Assembly: GCA_910588035.1 (NCBI GenBank)
Contig: CAJUPY010000012.1
Coordinates: 8,328-72,327 of the forward strand
Length of the DNA stretch: 64,000 bases
Origin: an uncultured Muribaculaceae bacterium
Lineage (GTDB): Bacteria > Bacteroidota > Bacteroidia > Bacteroidales > Muribaculaceae
Direction: 5' to 3'
This document shows, piece by piece, positions 18,601 to 27,210 of this stretch. Below the pieces are notes generated by a model, which was given only the letters and a program-made list of their open reading frames with translations, made no database searches and was not told the origin of the DNA. Position 1 is the first letter of the stretch, and every line of letters begins with the position of its first letter. The position numbers and the translations under genes are program-made.

Positions 18601-18992
18601 AAATCATGAAGCGTACCGGAGACCGTTTCGACCCTGGGAAAACCGCCGGCGTGATAGTGCCATACCGTACACAGATCTCGGCAGTCCGTCGCGCATTGTC
18701 TCAAATCGGCGACCAACGTCTGATGTCTGTCTCGGTTGACACCGTCGAACGATATCAGGGAAGCCAACGCGACTACATAATCTATGGATTCACCGTCAAG
18801 CGTCCCCGTCAGCTCTCATTCCTGACATCATCGCGTTTTGAGGAGAACGGCATGATAATCGACCGTAAACTGAATGTCGCGATCACCCGGGCCCGCTCAC
18901 ACATGATATTTGTCGGAAACCGCACTCTGCTTGAGTCAGATCACCTTTTCAAATCGCTGTTTGACCGTTTCGTGGAGAATATTGAAAAATAA
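15651..18992 (+). CDS. Dna2/UPF1-like SF1 helicase with PD-(D/E)XK nuclease domain
   Basis: A 1113-residue cytoplasmic protein that combines two activities. The N-terminal half carries a PD-(D/E)XK nuclease core of the Dna2/Cas4 kind: LEPSFFCE (Glu340), GRMDM (Asp349) and LIEQKSGKG (Glu360-x-Lys362). The C-terminal half is an SF1B helicase with Walker A GPPGTGKT (703-710), Walker B VDEAS (Asp819-Glu820), motif III GDHKQLP, and motifs V-VI (DTVERYQGSQRD, NVAITRARS). This architecture suits processing of DNA flaps or broken ends. I do not see a convincing four-cysteine iron-sulfur arrangement like that of Dna2. Translation is coupled to the AsmA-like gene through an ATGA overlap, an unusual partner for a repair enzyme. 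It is the last gene of the operon. Confidence 0.85.
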   Translation: MKKELAANIFSTVASLFDSDDSLRTRYSEINSEFCRLADLLTRDVSISFSGILPRVDFLIRSNSDKPGMREVAPYVHALRFRLHNLDGTDDLTLSENFSHDLTTLARWTSILLDVSIPAALSVKFPKIRQRLSGHNRHQSCRRLIVDMADEQLLSCRSDSEQMEFVKVSLNHEIAGTKYDFTYLRPSIYAGSQINIISGERENDTFYPELIVLEPDYLVDISGIAACFETYATSPDVALINKIKPETVSGAALLGNFSGELLDEAMHRKEDKPFDYREAIKSFSSRNALKIAACEDMPDDFHLLAQAQQHNIENAIRKALPHSGSFKRDLVVLEPSFFCEALGLQGRMDMLQTDFSLLIEQKSGKGENWRPPFIKPLHKEQHYVQLLLYQALLHYGFDIANGRINSFLLYSKYEQPLLKLGNSPRLLSKAMEIRNQIAAREFEYASTGFKRLTDLSPDRLNLNNVTGTLWEKFTAPQLRSLLSPLHTADEITRRYVLRFMRFIAMEHMCAKTGFNSDTSTSGFSGAWSVPHSDKKNAGDIIDNLTVDSFERDENGSITSVVLLTPENESTDDSNFRPGDIVVLYSYREGTSPDMRRSIAIRPSVTGIGGREIKLKLRQPQSSEVLLNLKSHYAIEHDYLDSATRSQYRAVYSLLTAPDRRVKLILGLREPEVDKSITLRGDYGTFNEPVLKAKQSRDIFMIIGPPGTGKTSHGLVNILIEELTEEKCSVLLTAYTNRAVDEICSQLDSHGIDYIRIGYEPGCAPQHRDHLLEHRAGKRSTINDFRNVIAETRVIVGTTQAFSASSQIFSIKQFSLAIVDEASQILEPNLLNLLCAVNNGVPAIGRFVLIGDHKQLPAVVRQPVEQSRVDDRLLDKINLTDCRRSFFERYLSLAGDQNIHMLKSQGRMHEQIATIASQMFYGNSLSAIPLPHQKERLIPTGSDTHFGSMLDNSRVSFVNVIPDPSDFCGNANNAEATVIAEVMSEIMKRTGDRFDPGKTAGVIVPYRTQISAVRRALSQIGDQRLMSVSVDTVERYQGSQRDYIIYGFTVKRPRQLSFLTSSRFEENGMIIDRKLNVAITRARSHMIFVGNRTLLESDHLFKSLFDRFVENIEK

Positions 18993-19028
18993 TCAGTGAA
19001 GAATATCCTGACTATGGCGAATTCTCAC

Positions 19029-19036
19029 TAACTTTG
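19029..19036 (+). promoter_or_regulatory. -7 promoter box TAACTTTG
   Basis: TAACTTTG lies 34 bases before ATG 19071 in the 78-base gap after the helicase gene, marking the start of a new transcription unit. The -33 region is not a clear TTTG. Confidence 0.6.
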
Positions 19037-19070
19037 TATACAAATTCACCACAGCGTTTCAATATTCGAC

Positions 19071-20423
19071 ATGATCAGCAAACTTCATTCTTCACGTTCC
19101 TTATTAATCGCTCTTCTGACACTGTTCAGTCTGTCTGCAACGTCACAAACCGACCGCAGCCTGCTTTCACGCACCCTTTTTGACGAAACAATCTTTGACG
19201 ATTTCGAAGCTGCCGACTCCTTACTGTCAAACGACACCCTTGTCATAGACACCACCATATTCGTTGACGACATGAGATTTCCGAAAAGATTTTTCGGAGA
19301 CATGGTCTACTCGGGTGTGATCTTGAAAGACTCCGTCGATGAGTTTCACGTCAGAGGTTATGAATCCTCACCTGTGATATCATGGATCGAGCGTCAGAAA
19401 TTTCTTGACAGAATAATGTCGGGCACAATACAGAGAGTGACGTTCGCAAATCCGTCAATCGTCCGCTACAACGAATCACTGCTCCCTGAACCGCCAAAAA
19501 TCTATCAGGCAACCGTAGATCCGAGCAAAGCCCAGATCGAAATCACCGAAATCGGAGTAGACCGTTCAAAAGTGAAAGAGGCACCCAAAGCCGTCGAGAT
19601 CGAGAAACGCAACTGGCTCAGGTCTCTTGATGCCAATCTGCAATTCTCGCAGGCCTACAATTCGCCCAACTGGTATCAAGGTGGCAACAACAATTTGAAC
19701 ATGATCCTGAACACGGTCTACAACGTCAAGCTGAACCAGGCATTCCACCCAAATCTGCTGTTCGACAACACCATTCGCTACAAACTCGCGATGAACAATG
19801 CTCCTGAAGACTCATTGAGGAACTACAGCATTTCTGAAGATCTCTTCCAGATAAACTCCAACTTCGGCGTAAAGGCAGCCAAACGGTGGTACTACTCGGT
19901 TTCAATGATGTTCAAGACCCAGTTGCTCAACAACTACAAATCAAACACCAACAATCTCAAGGCGTCTTTTTTGTCTCCGGGTGAATTCAACGTCGGTCTC
20001 GGTATGACGTACAACTATGAGAACAAAAAGAAGACATTCTCGTTTCATGCCTCTGTCGCTCCGCTGTCTTACAACATGAAGATCTGCACGAACAAAGACA
20101 TTGACGAGACTCAGTTCGGCATCGAACCGGGCCACACGACCGTAAGCCAGTACGGTTCGAACGCAGAAGGAAAACTCGAATGGAAACTGACCCACAACAT
20201 CAAATACCAGTCGCGTGTTTTCGTCTTCACCGACTACACCTACATTCAAGGTGATTGGGAAAATACATTTTCATTTGACATCAACAGATTTCTGTCTACA
20301 CAACTCTACGTACATTTGCGCTATGACTCGACTACCGCACCTGTTGACGATTCAAAATGGCACAAACTGCAGTTGAAAGAGATTCTGAGCTTCGGCTTCG
20401 CCTACCGCTTCGCAACTTTCTGA
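19071..20423 (+). CDS. DUF3078 domain outer-membrane-type protein
   Basis: Exported 450-residue protein with a signal peptide (MISKLHSSRSLLIALLTLFSLSATS). The C-terminal 270 residues carry the pattern of DUF3078, a Bacteroidetes family of predicted beta-barrel proteins: NWLRSLDANLQFSQAYNSPNWYQGG, then repeated amphipathic strands (RWYYSVSMMFKTQLLNN, FNVGLGMTYNYENK) and a final aromatic strand (LSFGFAYRFATF) suited to BAM recognition. The N-terminal 180 residues are probably periplasmic and acidic. No biochemical function is known to me. The two following small exported proteins have no promoter of their own and are probably co-transcribed. Confidence 0.8.
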   Translation: MISKLHSSRSLLIALLTLFSLSATSQTDRSLLSRTLFDETIFDDFEAADSLLSNDTLVIDTTIFVDDMRFPKRFFGDMVYSGVILKDSVDEFHVRGYESSPVISWIERQKFLDRIMSGTIQRVTFANPSIVRYNESLLPEPPKIYQATVDPSKAQIEITEIGVDRSKVKEAPKAVEIEKRNWLRSLDANLQFSQAYNSPNWYQGGNNNLNMILNTVYNVKLNQAFHPNLLFDNTIRYKLAMNNAPEDSLRNYSISEDLFQINSNFGVKAAKRWYYSVSMMFKTQLLNNYKSNTNNLKASFLSPGEFNVGLGMTYNYENKKKTFSFHASVAPLSYNMKICTNKDIDETQFGIEPGHTTVSQYGSNAEGKLEWKLTHNIKYQSRVFVFTDYTYIQGDWENTFSFDINRFLSTQLYVHLRYDSTTAPVDDSKWHKLQLKEILSFGFAYRFATF

Positions 20424-20467
20424 CAAATTTAGAGTCTGATTAAAGTTCATCTAACACTTATATAAAA

Positions 20468-21037
20468 ATGACCGTCAAATTCCTCTCTCTTATCCTGGCA
20501 CTGCTGTGTGCCGGCATATCCCATTCCCAGGCCAGAATATTCAACGGCTACTCGCTCCAGGAGGTCAAATCACGCATAGACAACATCGGACCGTCGCCAA
20601 TCGAAGGTCTGTGGCAATTTACCGGCGGAGGAGCGACAATTGCGATAGAGCGGGCCGCGGCACCTGTCAGCCCTGACGCTTTGCCTCCTTCGTTCAATAT
20701 AATTCTGGTCGAGTCACCCGATGGTTCGGTCAGCCAGGGCACTCTGATCGGCACCGCAGGCCAAACGGCTCTCTCATCCAGTTTCGACTGCTATCTTTTC
20801 AAAGACCATAATAAGCCTGAGGGAGGCCGCCGACGCTTCACCATCAGACTGAATGACGAGGGACATATCTCGTTCCTTAAAGTCAAATCGGGCATTTCAG
20901 TGTCACTGAGACGCTGGATGCCCTACCTGTTCAGAATGACCGTGATAAAGCGTAATGAACGCAACGAGCAACTCGACGGTTGCATAAAGCTATATCCGGT
21001 CAATCCCTCGACATTCAACACACCGCGATATCTATGA
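20468..21037 (+). CDS. Exported protein of unknown function
   Basis: I do not recognise this 189-residue family. A clear signal peptide (MTVKFLSLILALLCAGISHSQA) is followed by IEGLWQFTGGGATIAIER, a pattern seen in small beta-rich exported proteins that begin with a W-x-F strand. The middle (FDCYLFKDHNKPEGG, then RFTIRLNDEGHISFLKV) looks like further strands. It lies 44 bases after the DUF3078 gene and overlaps the next start by four bases, so the three probably form one unit. Confidence 0.75.
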   Translation: MTVKFLSLILALLCAGISHSQARIFNGYSLQEVKSRIDNIGPSPIEGLWQFTGGGATIAIERAAAPVSPDALPPSFNIILVESPDGSVSQGTLIGTAGQTALSSSFDCYLFKDHNKPEGGRRRFTIRLNDEGHISFLKVKSGISVSLRRWMPYLFRMTVIKRNERNEQLDGCIKLYPVNPSTFNTPRYL

Positions 21038-21504
21038 GACTGACGACCGCAATTATTTTTGTGGTTCTGGCTGTTGCCTCCCACACCGGTCTGTCGGCTA
21101 AAAAGATAAAGACGACACGCTCAAGACTCGTGACAGAAAAAACAGCTACTGATTCATTGGCCAATACACACCACAAAATCATGACCTGTGATTCGGCGGT
21201 GGCACTCTACGGATTTGACAAACCACTTCAATCGCTCTATGAGTCGGTGTTCGCACGCAATTTGACCGACAGCACAATTTGTTGCGTTTACCTGACTATA
21301 GAGTATATCGACCGCAAGGAACGTCAATTACACAAGCGTCAATGTCGGGTAAAGACATTGATTCCGCCCGGTGAGACACGTTTGTTGAGATTTCCGTCTT
21401 GGGATCGGCAAAATTCATTCTATTATGAAAAGAGCCGCCGACCAAGAGTGGAGGCGACCCGTTTCAATGTCATCTGTAATATCGATTCTGTAGAGATAGA
21501 TTAG
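21034..21504 (+). CDS. Small exported protein of unknown function
   Basis: A 156-residue product starting at ATG 21034, which overlaps the preceding TGA in ATGA. The frame is open further upstream (to 20980), but this start gives a proper signal peptide (MRLTTAIIFVVLAVASHTGLSA). The mature part holds VALYGFDKPLQSLYESVFARN and a beta-type segment (CVYLTIEYIDRKERQLHKRQ, then PPGETRLLRFPSWDRQ) resembling a small immunoglobulin-like fold, which is a guess. Its stop codon overlaps by four bases the end of the convergent acyl-CoA ligase gene. Confidence 0.75.
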   Translation: MRLTTAIIFVVLAVASHTGLSAKKIKTTRSRLVTEKTATDSLANTHHKIMTCDSAVALYGFDKPLQSLYESVFARNLTDSTICCVYLTIEYIDRKERQLHKRQCRVKTLIPPGETRLLRFPSWDRQNSFYYEKSRRPRVEATRFNVICNIDSVEID

Positions 21505-23306
21505 CTATACATTGCCTCGATCTCACGAGCATAATGTAGATTTATGACCGGACGTCTGATTTTCAGTGTGTTGGTCAGTTCTCCGGCTTCCATCGTAAAT
21601 TCCCTCGGAAGCAAAGTGAACTTCTTGACCTTCTCAAAATTTGCGAAACTCGATTGCAATTCATCGATTCGCTCAGCGATCATTTTCACGATATCGCTGT
21701 TTTTGACCAGATCTTCGAGCGAGTGATATTCTATTTTCTTTTTCTGGGCATATTCTTTCAAAGCCTCGAATGCAGGAATGATTATCGCAGTGACATACTT
21801 GCGTTGATCGGCGATGATCGCAACCTGCTCGATATATTTATCCTCTCCCAGACGGCTTTCGATTGCCTGGGGAGCGATATATTTTCCGTTGGATGTCTTG
21901 AAAAGATCCTTTATGCGCTCTGTCAACACCAGATTACCTTCACTATCCATTCTTCCGGCATCACCGGTACGGAACCAGCCATCGGCCGTGAATGCGTCGC
22001 GTGTCGCTTCAGGCTTGTTGTAGTAACCGCGCATGATTGTGGGTCCCTTGACCAGAATCTCATTCTGATCACCAATCCTGACAGACAGACGTGGAAGCAC
22101 AGTACCGACCGATCCGAGCTGCCAGTCTATCTCCGGATAGCAAGACACCGTAGCTGTTGTCTCGGAGAGTCCGTAACCGATGACGATATTGACACCCATT
22201 GTATGGAAAAATTCGGTGATATTGACACTCAGCGGAGCACCCGCGGTCGGGAATATGTTTCCGTTCTCAATGCCCATGACGCGCCTGACAGGTGCAAAGA
22301 TACGTTTCTCATAAAACTGATATTCCTTCTCCAGAAGCCATGGCGCCCTGAGTCCACGACGTGCGTAGTCAATGTTGCGGCGGCGTCCAACCTTGAGTGC
22401 TCTTGCAACGAGCAGACGCTTGAACCCCTTCATCTTACTCATTTTTTCTTGAATGGTGGCATAGGCTTTTTCCCAGAAACGTGGCACCGAGCACATGCAA
22501 GTCGGACGAGTCTCGCGCAATGAACGCTGAATGTCGCGCGGATCATTGTTGACATAGACCAACATGCCACGATGCAGACAGTAGTACGTCCAGGCTTTCT
22601 CAAAGATGTGACTTAACGGCAGGAAACAGATAGAGGTGTCGTCAGGCGACAGCATGGTGAGCCGTTCGTCGTGCATCTCAAGTGCCGCATCAAAGTTTGA
22701 ATGTGTCAATATGGCACCTTTAGGCTCGCCTGTCGTACCCGATGTGTAGATCAACGTCGCGATATCGTCGGGACTCGCTGATGCGGTTCGCGCGGCCACC
22801 TCAGAGGCACACGATTCCGAAGCATGGCGTCCGAGCGACAGAAATTGGCTGAATGTCAACGTAGTCTCATCGTCAAGATCGCGTTTGACTTCATCAAATG
22901 TCACAATCTGCTTGAGCGATGAAGTCTGGCTCATAACCGCGCGTGCGATGATATATTGAGCTTCGTTTCCAACAAATATTATCTTGGTTCTCGCATCGTC
23001 GACGATATACTTCACCTGCTCGGCACTGCTCGTAGAGTAAATCGATACAGGAACAGCACGGTTGGCATAGGCAGCGAAATCGGTGATCAGAATCTCCGGA
23101 CGATTGGCTGAGAAAACCGCAATCATCTCTTGTGTCCCGATGCCGAGTGTCTCAAGGGCACAAGCGGCTTCACCGACCTCTGTTTTTACTTGATTCCAGG
23201 TAGTCGCGACCCACTTTCCGTCAGATCCCGACTTATAGCGGTATGCCTCTCGGCATCCATCGCTCGATACCCTTACGTCAACTAATTTCGTGAGCGTATT
23301 CTGCAT
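21501..23306 (-). CDS. fadD: Long-chain-fatty-acid--CoA ligase
   Basis: ATP-dependent acyl-CoA synthetase (ANL superfamily) that activates fatty acids through an acyl-AMP intermediate. The P-loop-like motif LIYTSGTTGEPKG, the adenylate-binding GYGLSETT, the hinge GWFRTGDAG and the C-terminal ERIKDLFKTSNGKYIAPQ are all present; length (601) is normal for FadD-type enzymes. The frame runs back to an ATG at 23357, but that lies upstream of the TAACTTTG promoter box (23336-23343), so ATG 23306 (MQNTLTKLVDVRV) is chosen, leaving a short leader. Chain-length preference cannot be read from the sequence. Confidence 0.9.
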   Translation of the reverse strand: MQNTLTKLVDVRVSSDGCREAYRYKSGSDGKWVATTWNQVKTEVGEAACALETLGIGTQEMIAVFSANRPEILITDFAAYANRAVPVSIYSTSSAEQVKYIVDDARTKIIFVGNEAQYIIARAVMSQTSSLKQIVTFDEVKRDLDDETTLTFSQFLSLGRHASESCASEVAARTASASPDDIATLIYTSGTTGEPKGAILTHSNFDAALEMHDERLTMLSPDDTSICFLPLSHIFEKAWTYYCLHRGMLVYVNNDPRDIQRSLRETRPTCMCSVPRFWEKAYATIQEKMSKMKGFKRLLVARALKVGRRRNIDYARRGLRAPWLLEKEYQFYEKRIFAPVRRVMGIENGNIFPTAGAPLSVNITEFFHTMGVNIVIGYGLSETTATVSCYPEIDWQLGSVGTVLPRLSVRIGDQNEILVKGPTIMRGYYNKPEATRDAFTADGWFRTGDAGRMDSEGNLVLTERIKDLFKTSNGKYIAPQAIESRLGEDKYIEQVAIIADQRKYVTAIIIPAFEALKEYAQKKKIEYHSLEDLVKNSDIVKMIAERIDELQSSFANFEKVKKFTLLPREFTMEAGELTNTLKIRRPVINLHYAREIEAMYS

Positions 23307-23335
23307 AAATATATATATTTCGATTAAATCGTTTG

Positions 23336-23343
23336 CAAAGTTA
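23336..23343 (-). promoter_or_regulatory. -7 promoter box TAACTTTG
   Basis: TAACTTTG on the minus strand, about 30 bases before ATG 23306. It falls inside the longer open frame of the ligase gene and therefore decides the start. Confidence 0.6.
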
Positions 23344-23411
23344 CGAACTTCTTTCAATTTAATAACGTTTAAACGACACGAATTGACGTACCATTAACAA
23401 TCATTACCAAT

Positions 23412-23447
23412 TGAAAGAGACCGTTGCCGGCATTCGGCAACGGTCTC
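23412..23447 (-). terminator. Rho-independent terminator after pnp
   Basis: A perfect 13-bp inverted repeat (arms 23417-23429 and 23435-23447, loop of five bases) lies 36 bases beyond the pnp stop. On the minus strand it is followed by TTTCAATT, a modest T tract. Confidence 0.75.
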
Positions 23448-23482
23448 AACAATCAGTTTATGAAGTGACTTTACAGTCTCGG

Positions 23483-25735
23483 TCAATCTTTTTTCTCTTC
23501 GCGACGAGGTCCGCGGTCGCCACGGTCGCGACGGGGTCCGCGATCACCGCGGTCACGGTTTCCGCCTTCACGACGGGGTCCGCGGTTTCCACCCTCGCGC
23601 GGTTGACGCTCGCGTTCAACATAGCCTTCCGGCTTGGGCTGAAGAGCACGCATAGACAAACGGTATTTACCGGTTTTCTTGTCAATTTCAAGAAGTTTCA
23701 CCTCGACCACATCTCCTTCTTTGATTCCCGATGCTTCCATGTCAGGAATGCGGTTCCATGAAATTTCGGAGATATGGAGCAGTCCTTCACGATGAGGCAT
23801 GAACTCGACAAATGCTCCGAACTCGAGAATCGACTTCACGGGGCCAGTGTAAACTTTGCCTTCCTCGGGAAGTTCCACAATTGCGTTGATCATAGCCATA
23901 GCCTTGTCGATTGACTCCTTGTTGGCTGCGGCAACCTCGATATAGCCACCTTCGGGAATCTCGTCGATCGATACGGTCGCACCACTCTCTTCCTGAATTC
24001 CCTGGATAATTTTTCCGCCCGGGCCAATGACAGCACCGATGAGATCTTTCGGAATGAGCATGGTGACGATGCGGGGAACGTGGGGTTTGTAATCCTCGCG
24101 CGGCGCGGGAATCGTCTGATCGATGATGTCAAGAATGTGAAGACGGCCTTCACGTGCCTGGTTGAGGGCTTTCTCAAGAATCTCATATGACAGACCGTCA
24201 CATTTGATGTCCATTTGAGTTGCGGTGATTCCCTGGCGTGTACCGGTCACCTTGAAGTCCATGTCTCCGAGGTGGTCCTCATCGCCGAGAATGTCTGAGA
24301 GAATCGCATATTTTTCACCGTCTGAGATAAGACCCATCGCGATACCGCTGACAGGGCGTTTCATCTTGACACCGGCGTCAAGCAGCGAAAGTGTTCCTGC
24401 ACAAACGGTAGCCATCGATGAAGAACCGTTTGACTCGAGAATATCGCTGACAATTCGGCAGACATAGGGGAAATCATCGGGGAACATGCGTTTGAGCGCA
24501 CGGTGGGCAAGGTTTCCGTGACCGATCTCACGGCGGCCGACACCACGAACGGGTTTAGCCTCTCCGGTAGAGAAGGGGGGGAAGTTATAGTGGAGAAGGA
24601 AGCGTTCGCGACCCTGGTTGAGAACATCGTCAAGAATTTTCTCATCGAGTTTGGTTCCGAGGGTTACAGTTGCGAGCGACTGAGTCTCTCCACGTGTGAA
24701 AACTGCAGATCCGTGAGGTCCGGGCAGATAATCCACCTCACACCAGATAGGACGGATCTCAGTCGTCTTGCGGCCGTCGAGACGTATGCCTTCGTCAAGA
24801 ACACAACGGCGCATGGCCTCTTTCTCCACATCGTGGTAGTAGCGTTTTACAAGGGGGGTCTTCTCGTCACGCTCTTCTTCCGGCAGTGAGTCGATATATT
24901 CCTGGCAAACGGCCTCAAAAGAATCAATGCGCCAGTGTTTGTCGGCAGAACCGGCCTTGGCGATCGCATATACTTTGTCGTAGCATTTGTCGTGAACATC
25001 TTTGCGAAGTTCCTCATCGTTCACTTCGTGGCAATACTCACGTTTCACGGTCGAACCGACTTCCTGTGCGAGTTCTTCCTGTGCCTTGCACATCTGCTTG
25101 ATAGCTTCGTGTGCGGTCTTGAGAGCCTCAAGCAAATCTGTTTCAGAGCACTCGTTCATCTCACCTTCGACCATCATGATGTTGTCGTAGGTAGCTCCGA
25201 CCATCAGTTCCATGTCGGCTTTCTCAAGCTGCTCAAAAGTCGGATCGATCACGAACTCACCGTCAATGCGTGCGACACGCACTTCAGAGATCGGTCCGTT
25301 GAAAGGTATATCGCTGACGGCGATAGCTGCAGAGGCAGCAAGTCCGGCAAGCGCATCAGGCATGTCGACACCATCGCTCGAATACATTGTGATGTTTACA
25401 AACGTGTCGGCATGGTAATTGTCAGGGAAAAGCGGGCGAAGAACGCGGTCAACGAGGCGTGATGTCAGAATTTCATAGTCAGAGGCGCGTCCCTCTCGTT
25501 TGAGGAATCCTCCGGGAAAACGTCCGGCAGAAGAGAATTTTTCTTTGTATTCAACAGTGAGGGGCATGAAATCTACTCCTTCTCCGGCCTCTTTTGCAGA
25601 GACAACAGTCGCAAGAAGCATCGTGCCGCCCATGCGAACTTCAACAGCTCCATCGGCTTGCTTGGCGAGCTTTCCGGTTTCGATCGTGATCTCGCGACCG
25701 TCGGCAAGCGTGATGGTTTTTTTGATTGGATTCAT
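23483..25735 (-). CDS. pnp: Polyribonucleotide nucleotidyltransferase
   Basis: PNPase, the phosphorolytic 3'-5' exoribonuclease of RNA turnover. Two RNase PH-like domains are evident, the second with RERFLLHYNFPPFSTGE, VCAGTLSLLDAGV and the catalytic-site stretch DILGDEDHLGDMDFKVTGT. A KH domain (LIGAVIGPGGKIIQGIQEESG region, about residue 570) and an S1 domain (YTGPVKSILEFGAFVEF, about 635-700) follow. The last about 40 residues are an Arg/Gly/Asp-rich repetitive tail (RGPRR, RDRGD) likely to be disordered and RNA-binding. The product is 750 residues, slightly longer than usual because of this tail. It has its own promoter and terminator. Confidence 0.97.
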   Translation of the reverse strand: MNPIKKTITLADGREITIETGKLAKQADGAVEVRMGGTMLLATVVSAKEAGEGVDFMPLTVEYKEKFSSAGRFPGGFLKREGRASDYEILTSRLVDRVLRPLFPDNYHADTFVNITMYSSDGVDMPDALAGLAASAAIAVSDIPFNGPISEVRVARIDGEFVIDPTFEQLEKADMELMVGATYDNIMMVEGEMNECSETDLLEALKTAHEAIKQMCKAQEELAQEVGSTVKREYCHEVNDEELRKDVHDKCYDKVYAIAKAGSADKHWRIDSFEAVCQEYIDSLPEEERDEKTPLVKRYYHDVEKEAMRRCVLDEGIRLDGRKTTEIRPIWCEVDYLPGPHGSAVFTRGETQSLATVTLGTKLDEKILDDVLNQGRERFLLHYNFPPFSTGEAKPVRGVGRREIGHGNLAHRALKRMFPDDFPYVCRIVSDILESNGSSSMATVCAGTLSLLDAGVKMKRPVSGIAMGLISDGEKYAILSDILGDEDHLGDMDFKVTGTRQGITATQMDIKCDGLSYEILEKALNQAREGRLHILDIIDQTIPAPREDYKPHVPRIVTMLIPKDLIGAVIGPGGKIIQGIQEESGATVSIDEIPEGGYIEVAAANKESIDKAMAMINAIVELPEEGKVYTGPVKSILEFGAFVEFMPHREGLLHISEISWNRIPDMEASGIKEGDVVEVKLLEIDKKTGKYRLSMRALQPKPEGYVERERQPREGGNRGPRREGGNRDRGDRGPRRDRGDRGPRREEKKD

Positions 25736-25778
25736 AAAATTTTATTGATCAGTGTTTCTTATACTTCTTTAAATCGTG

Positions 25779-25810
25779 CAAAGATACGAAAATTTCGTCC
25801 AATTAACAAA
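25779..25810 (-). promoter_or_regulatory. pnp promoter
   Basis: On the minus strand TTTG (25807-25810), 20 bases, then TATCTTTG (25779-25786): a full match to the Bacteroidetes consensus, giving a leader of about 35 bases before ATG 25735. Confidence 0.75.
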
Positions 25811-25840
25811 ATTAATTATAGAAGCACCTTGGTTTGGTAT

Positions 25841-25884
25841 AAAAAATCAGCGGAACACCACCCCTGGGGGCGACATTCCGCTGA
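25841..25884 (-). terminator. Rho-independent terminator after the first OmpA-like gene
   Basis: Arms 25847-25855 and 25876-25884 pair perfectly (TCAGCGGAA / TTCCGCTGA) around a loop that itself holds a CCCC/GGGG hairpin. On the minus strand the stem is followed by TTTTTT. It lies 19 bases after the stop of the porin gene. Confidence 0.85.
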
Positions 25885-25903
25885 GAAATAATTTAAACCG
25901 ATG

Positions 25904-27073
25904 TTATTTAGGCTGAACGGTGCAGACTGCGACACGGTTCCAGGTAGGAACGCTGAAGAGGTCACCTACACCCATACCTTTGGTTGTGATGCGGCTTGCG
26001 TCAACCTTGTAGGTCTTGACAAGTGCGTTTTTGACAACTTCGGCACGACGGTCAGAAAGACGCTGGTTGAATGCTTTCGAGCCTTCGGGAGAAGCATAAC
26101 CTTTGATCTCGACTGTAGAACCTTCGTTTTCTTCGAGGCATTTAGAAACAAGCTCGAGGTTGGGTTTCTGATTAGCCTGAATGTAGCTTGAGCCTTGACG
26201 GAAGAAGATGTAACGAACGTTGTTGAGGTTGTTGTTTACTTCTTTCACAACCGGCGGACGACGGTTGCAAGCGTCGAGCTCAGCCTGCAGGTTGTTGATC
26301 TTGTTCTGAAGAGCGGCGTTGTTTGCGTTGCAGTTCTCGAGATCGTTGCGGAGTGAGTTGATCTGATTGTTCAGACCGTCAATCTCTTCCTGATCATAGA
26401 GACGGGCGATGACAAACGAATGAGTGCCGTTTGAGTTGCCGAAGTGATATGTGAGACCTGCCATGAGTTCAACGGCTGCATGATTGGCGTCATATTGTGC
26501 GCTGTAGCTGTCGATGTTGCTGGCGAAGTATTTGGGAGACGCACCCATGTTCCAGAGAATCGCGGGCTTGACATTGATTGTCCATGCCTTAGATTCACCA
26601 AGGTTGAAGTTGAAGTTAAGACCAACTTTGTTGCCCCATGAGTTACCGTCCCAGAGAGCTTCCTGATTGTAGCTGTGGATCCAGCCTGTTCCGGCGATGA
26701 GCTCCATTTCGAAAGTACGCGGTGTGCCTTTGTATCCGCCAAATGCGTTCATCAGGTTGATTGCACCATAAACGCCTACATACTGGTGGTCGATTGCGTT
26801 CCATGATTTGGGACCAGAGAACCAGCTTGAGGTGTTTACAGACCATTCGCCTTCAACACCAAGGCCGAATGTCGGGGTCAGTTGTTTCTGAAGATTCAGA
26901 CCAAATGCGCCACGGGCATCACCGAAAAATGCGTGATGAGTCATCGGGGTTACCATTCCGCCTTTGACGCCGAGCGACCAATTGTCGGTAAATTTGCTAC
27001 CTTCAACGGTAACCTGTGCCTGCGATGCCATAACCGACATTGCGAGCGCAGCTGTTAAAATAACCTTTTTCAT
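25904..27073 (-). CDS. OmpA-family outer membrane protein (tandem copy B)
   Basis: A 389-residue OmpA-like protein. A signal peptide ends at SQAQ (about residue 20), followed by an N-terminal beta-barrel of about 220 residues, a short coiled-coil linker (LNNQINSLRNDLENC, then INNLQAELDACNRRPP) and a C-terminal OmpA domain with the peptidoglycan-binding consensus (GYASPEGSKAFNQRLSDRRAEVV). The barrel would sit in the outer membrane with the C-terminal domain bound to peptidoglycan. It is the second of two tandem paralogues, an arrangement reminiscent of the Porphyromonas gingivalis OmpA-like pair Pgm6/Pgm7. Own promoter and strong terminator; probably abundantly expressed, which is inference. 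Confidence 0.9.
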   Translation of the reverse strand: MKKVILTAALAMSVMASQAQVTVEGSKFTDNWSLGVKGGMVTPMTHHAFFGDARGAFGLNLQKQLTPTFGLGVEGEWSVNTSSWFSGPKSWNAIDHQYVGVYGAINLMNAFGGYKGTPRTFEMELIAGTGWIHSYNQEALWDGNSWGNKVGLNFNFNLGESKAWTINVKPAILWNMGASPKYFASNIDSYSAQYDANHAAVELMAGLTYHFGNSNGTHSFVIARLYDQEEIDGLNNQINSLRNDLENCNANNAALQNKINNLQAELDACNRRPPVVKEVNNNLNNVRYIFFRQGSSYIQANQKPNLELVSKCLEENEGSTVEIKGYASPEGSKAFNQRLSDRRAEVVKNALVKTYKVDASRITTKGMGVGDLFSVPTWNRVAVCTVQPK

Positions 27074-27110
27074 TATAATATAATTTGGGTAAATAGTTGA
27101 ATTTAATACG

Positions 27111-27141
27111 CAAAGATATTCACTTTAACCGAATTTCCAAA
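27111..27141 (-). promoter_or_regulatory. Promoter of OmpA-like gene B
   Basis: TTTG (27138-27141), 19 bases, TATCTTTG (27111-27118) on the minus strand; leader of about 30 bases. Confidence 0.75.
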
Positions 27142-27210
27142 ATTTTATGTAAAAAAACACTTTGATCATATTCATTGTGCCCGGGAATTCAGTGATTCTT
27201 TGAAGATAAT

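Noticed and set aside
21654..22523. A 289-codon plus-strand ORF
   Set aside because: Antisense shadow of the acyl-CoA ligase gene, with no start signals or domain.
23483..23600. Repetitive GC-rich CGGTCC/CGGTCG sequence
   Set aside because: It encodes the Arg/Gly-rich tail of PNPase and is not a mobile repeat.
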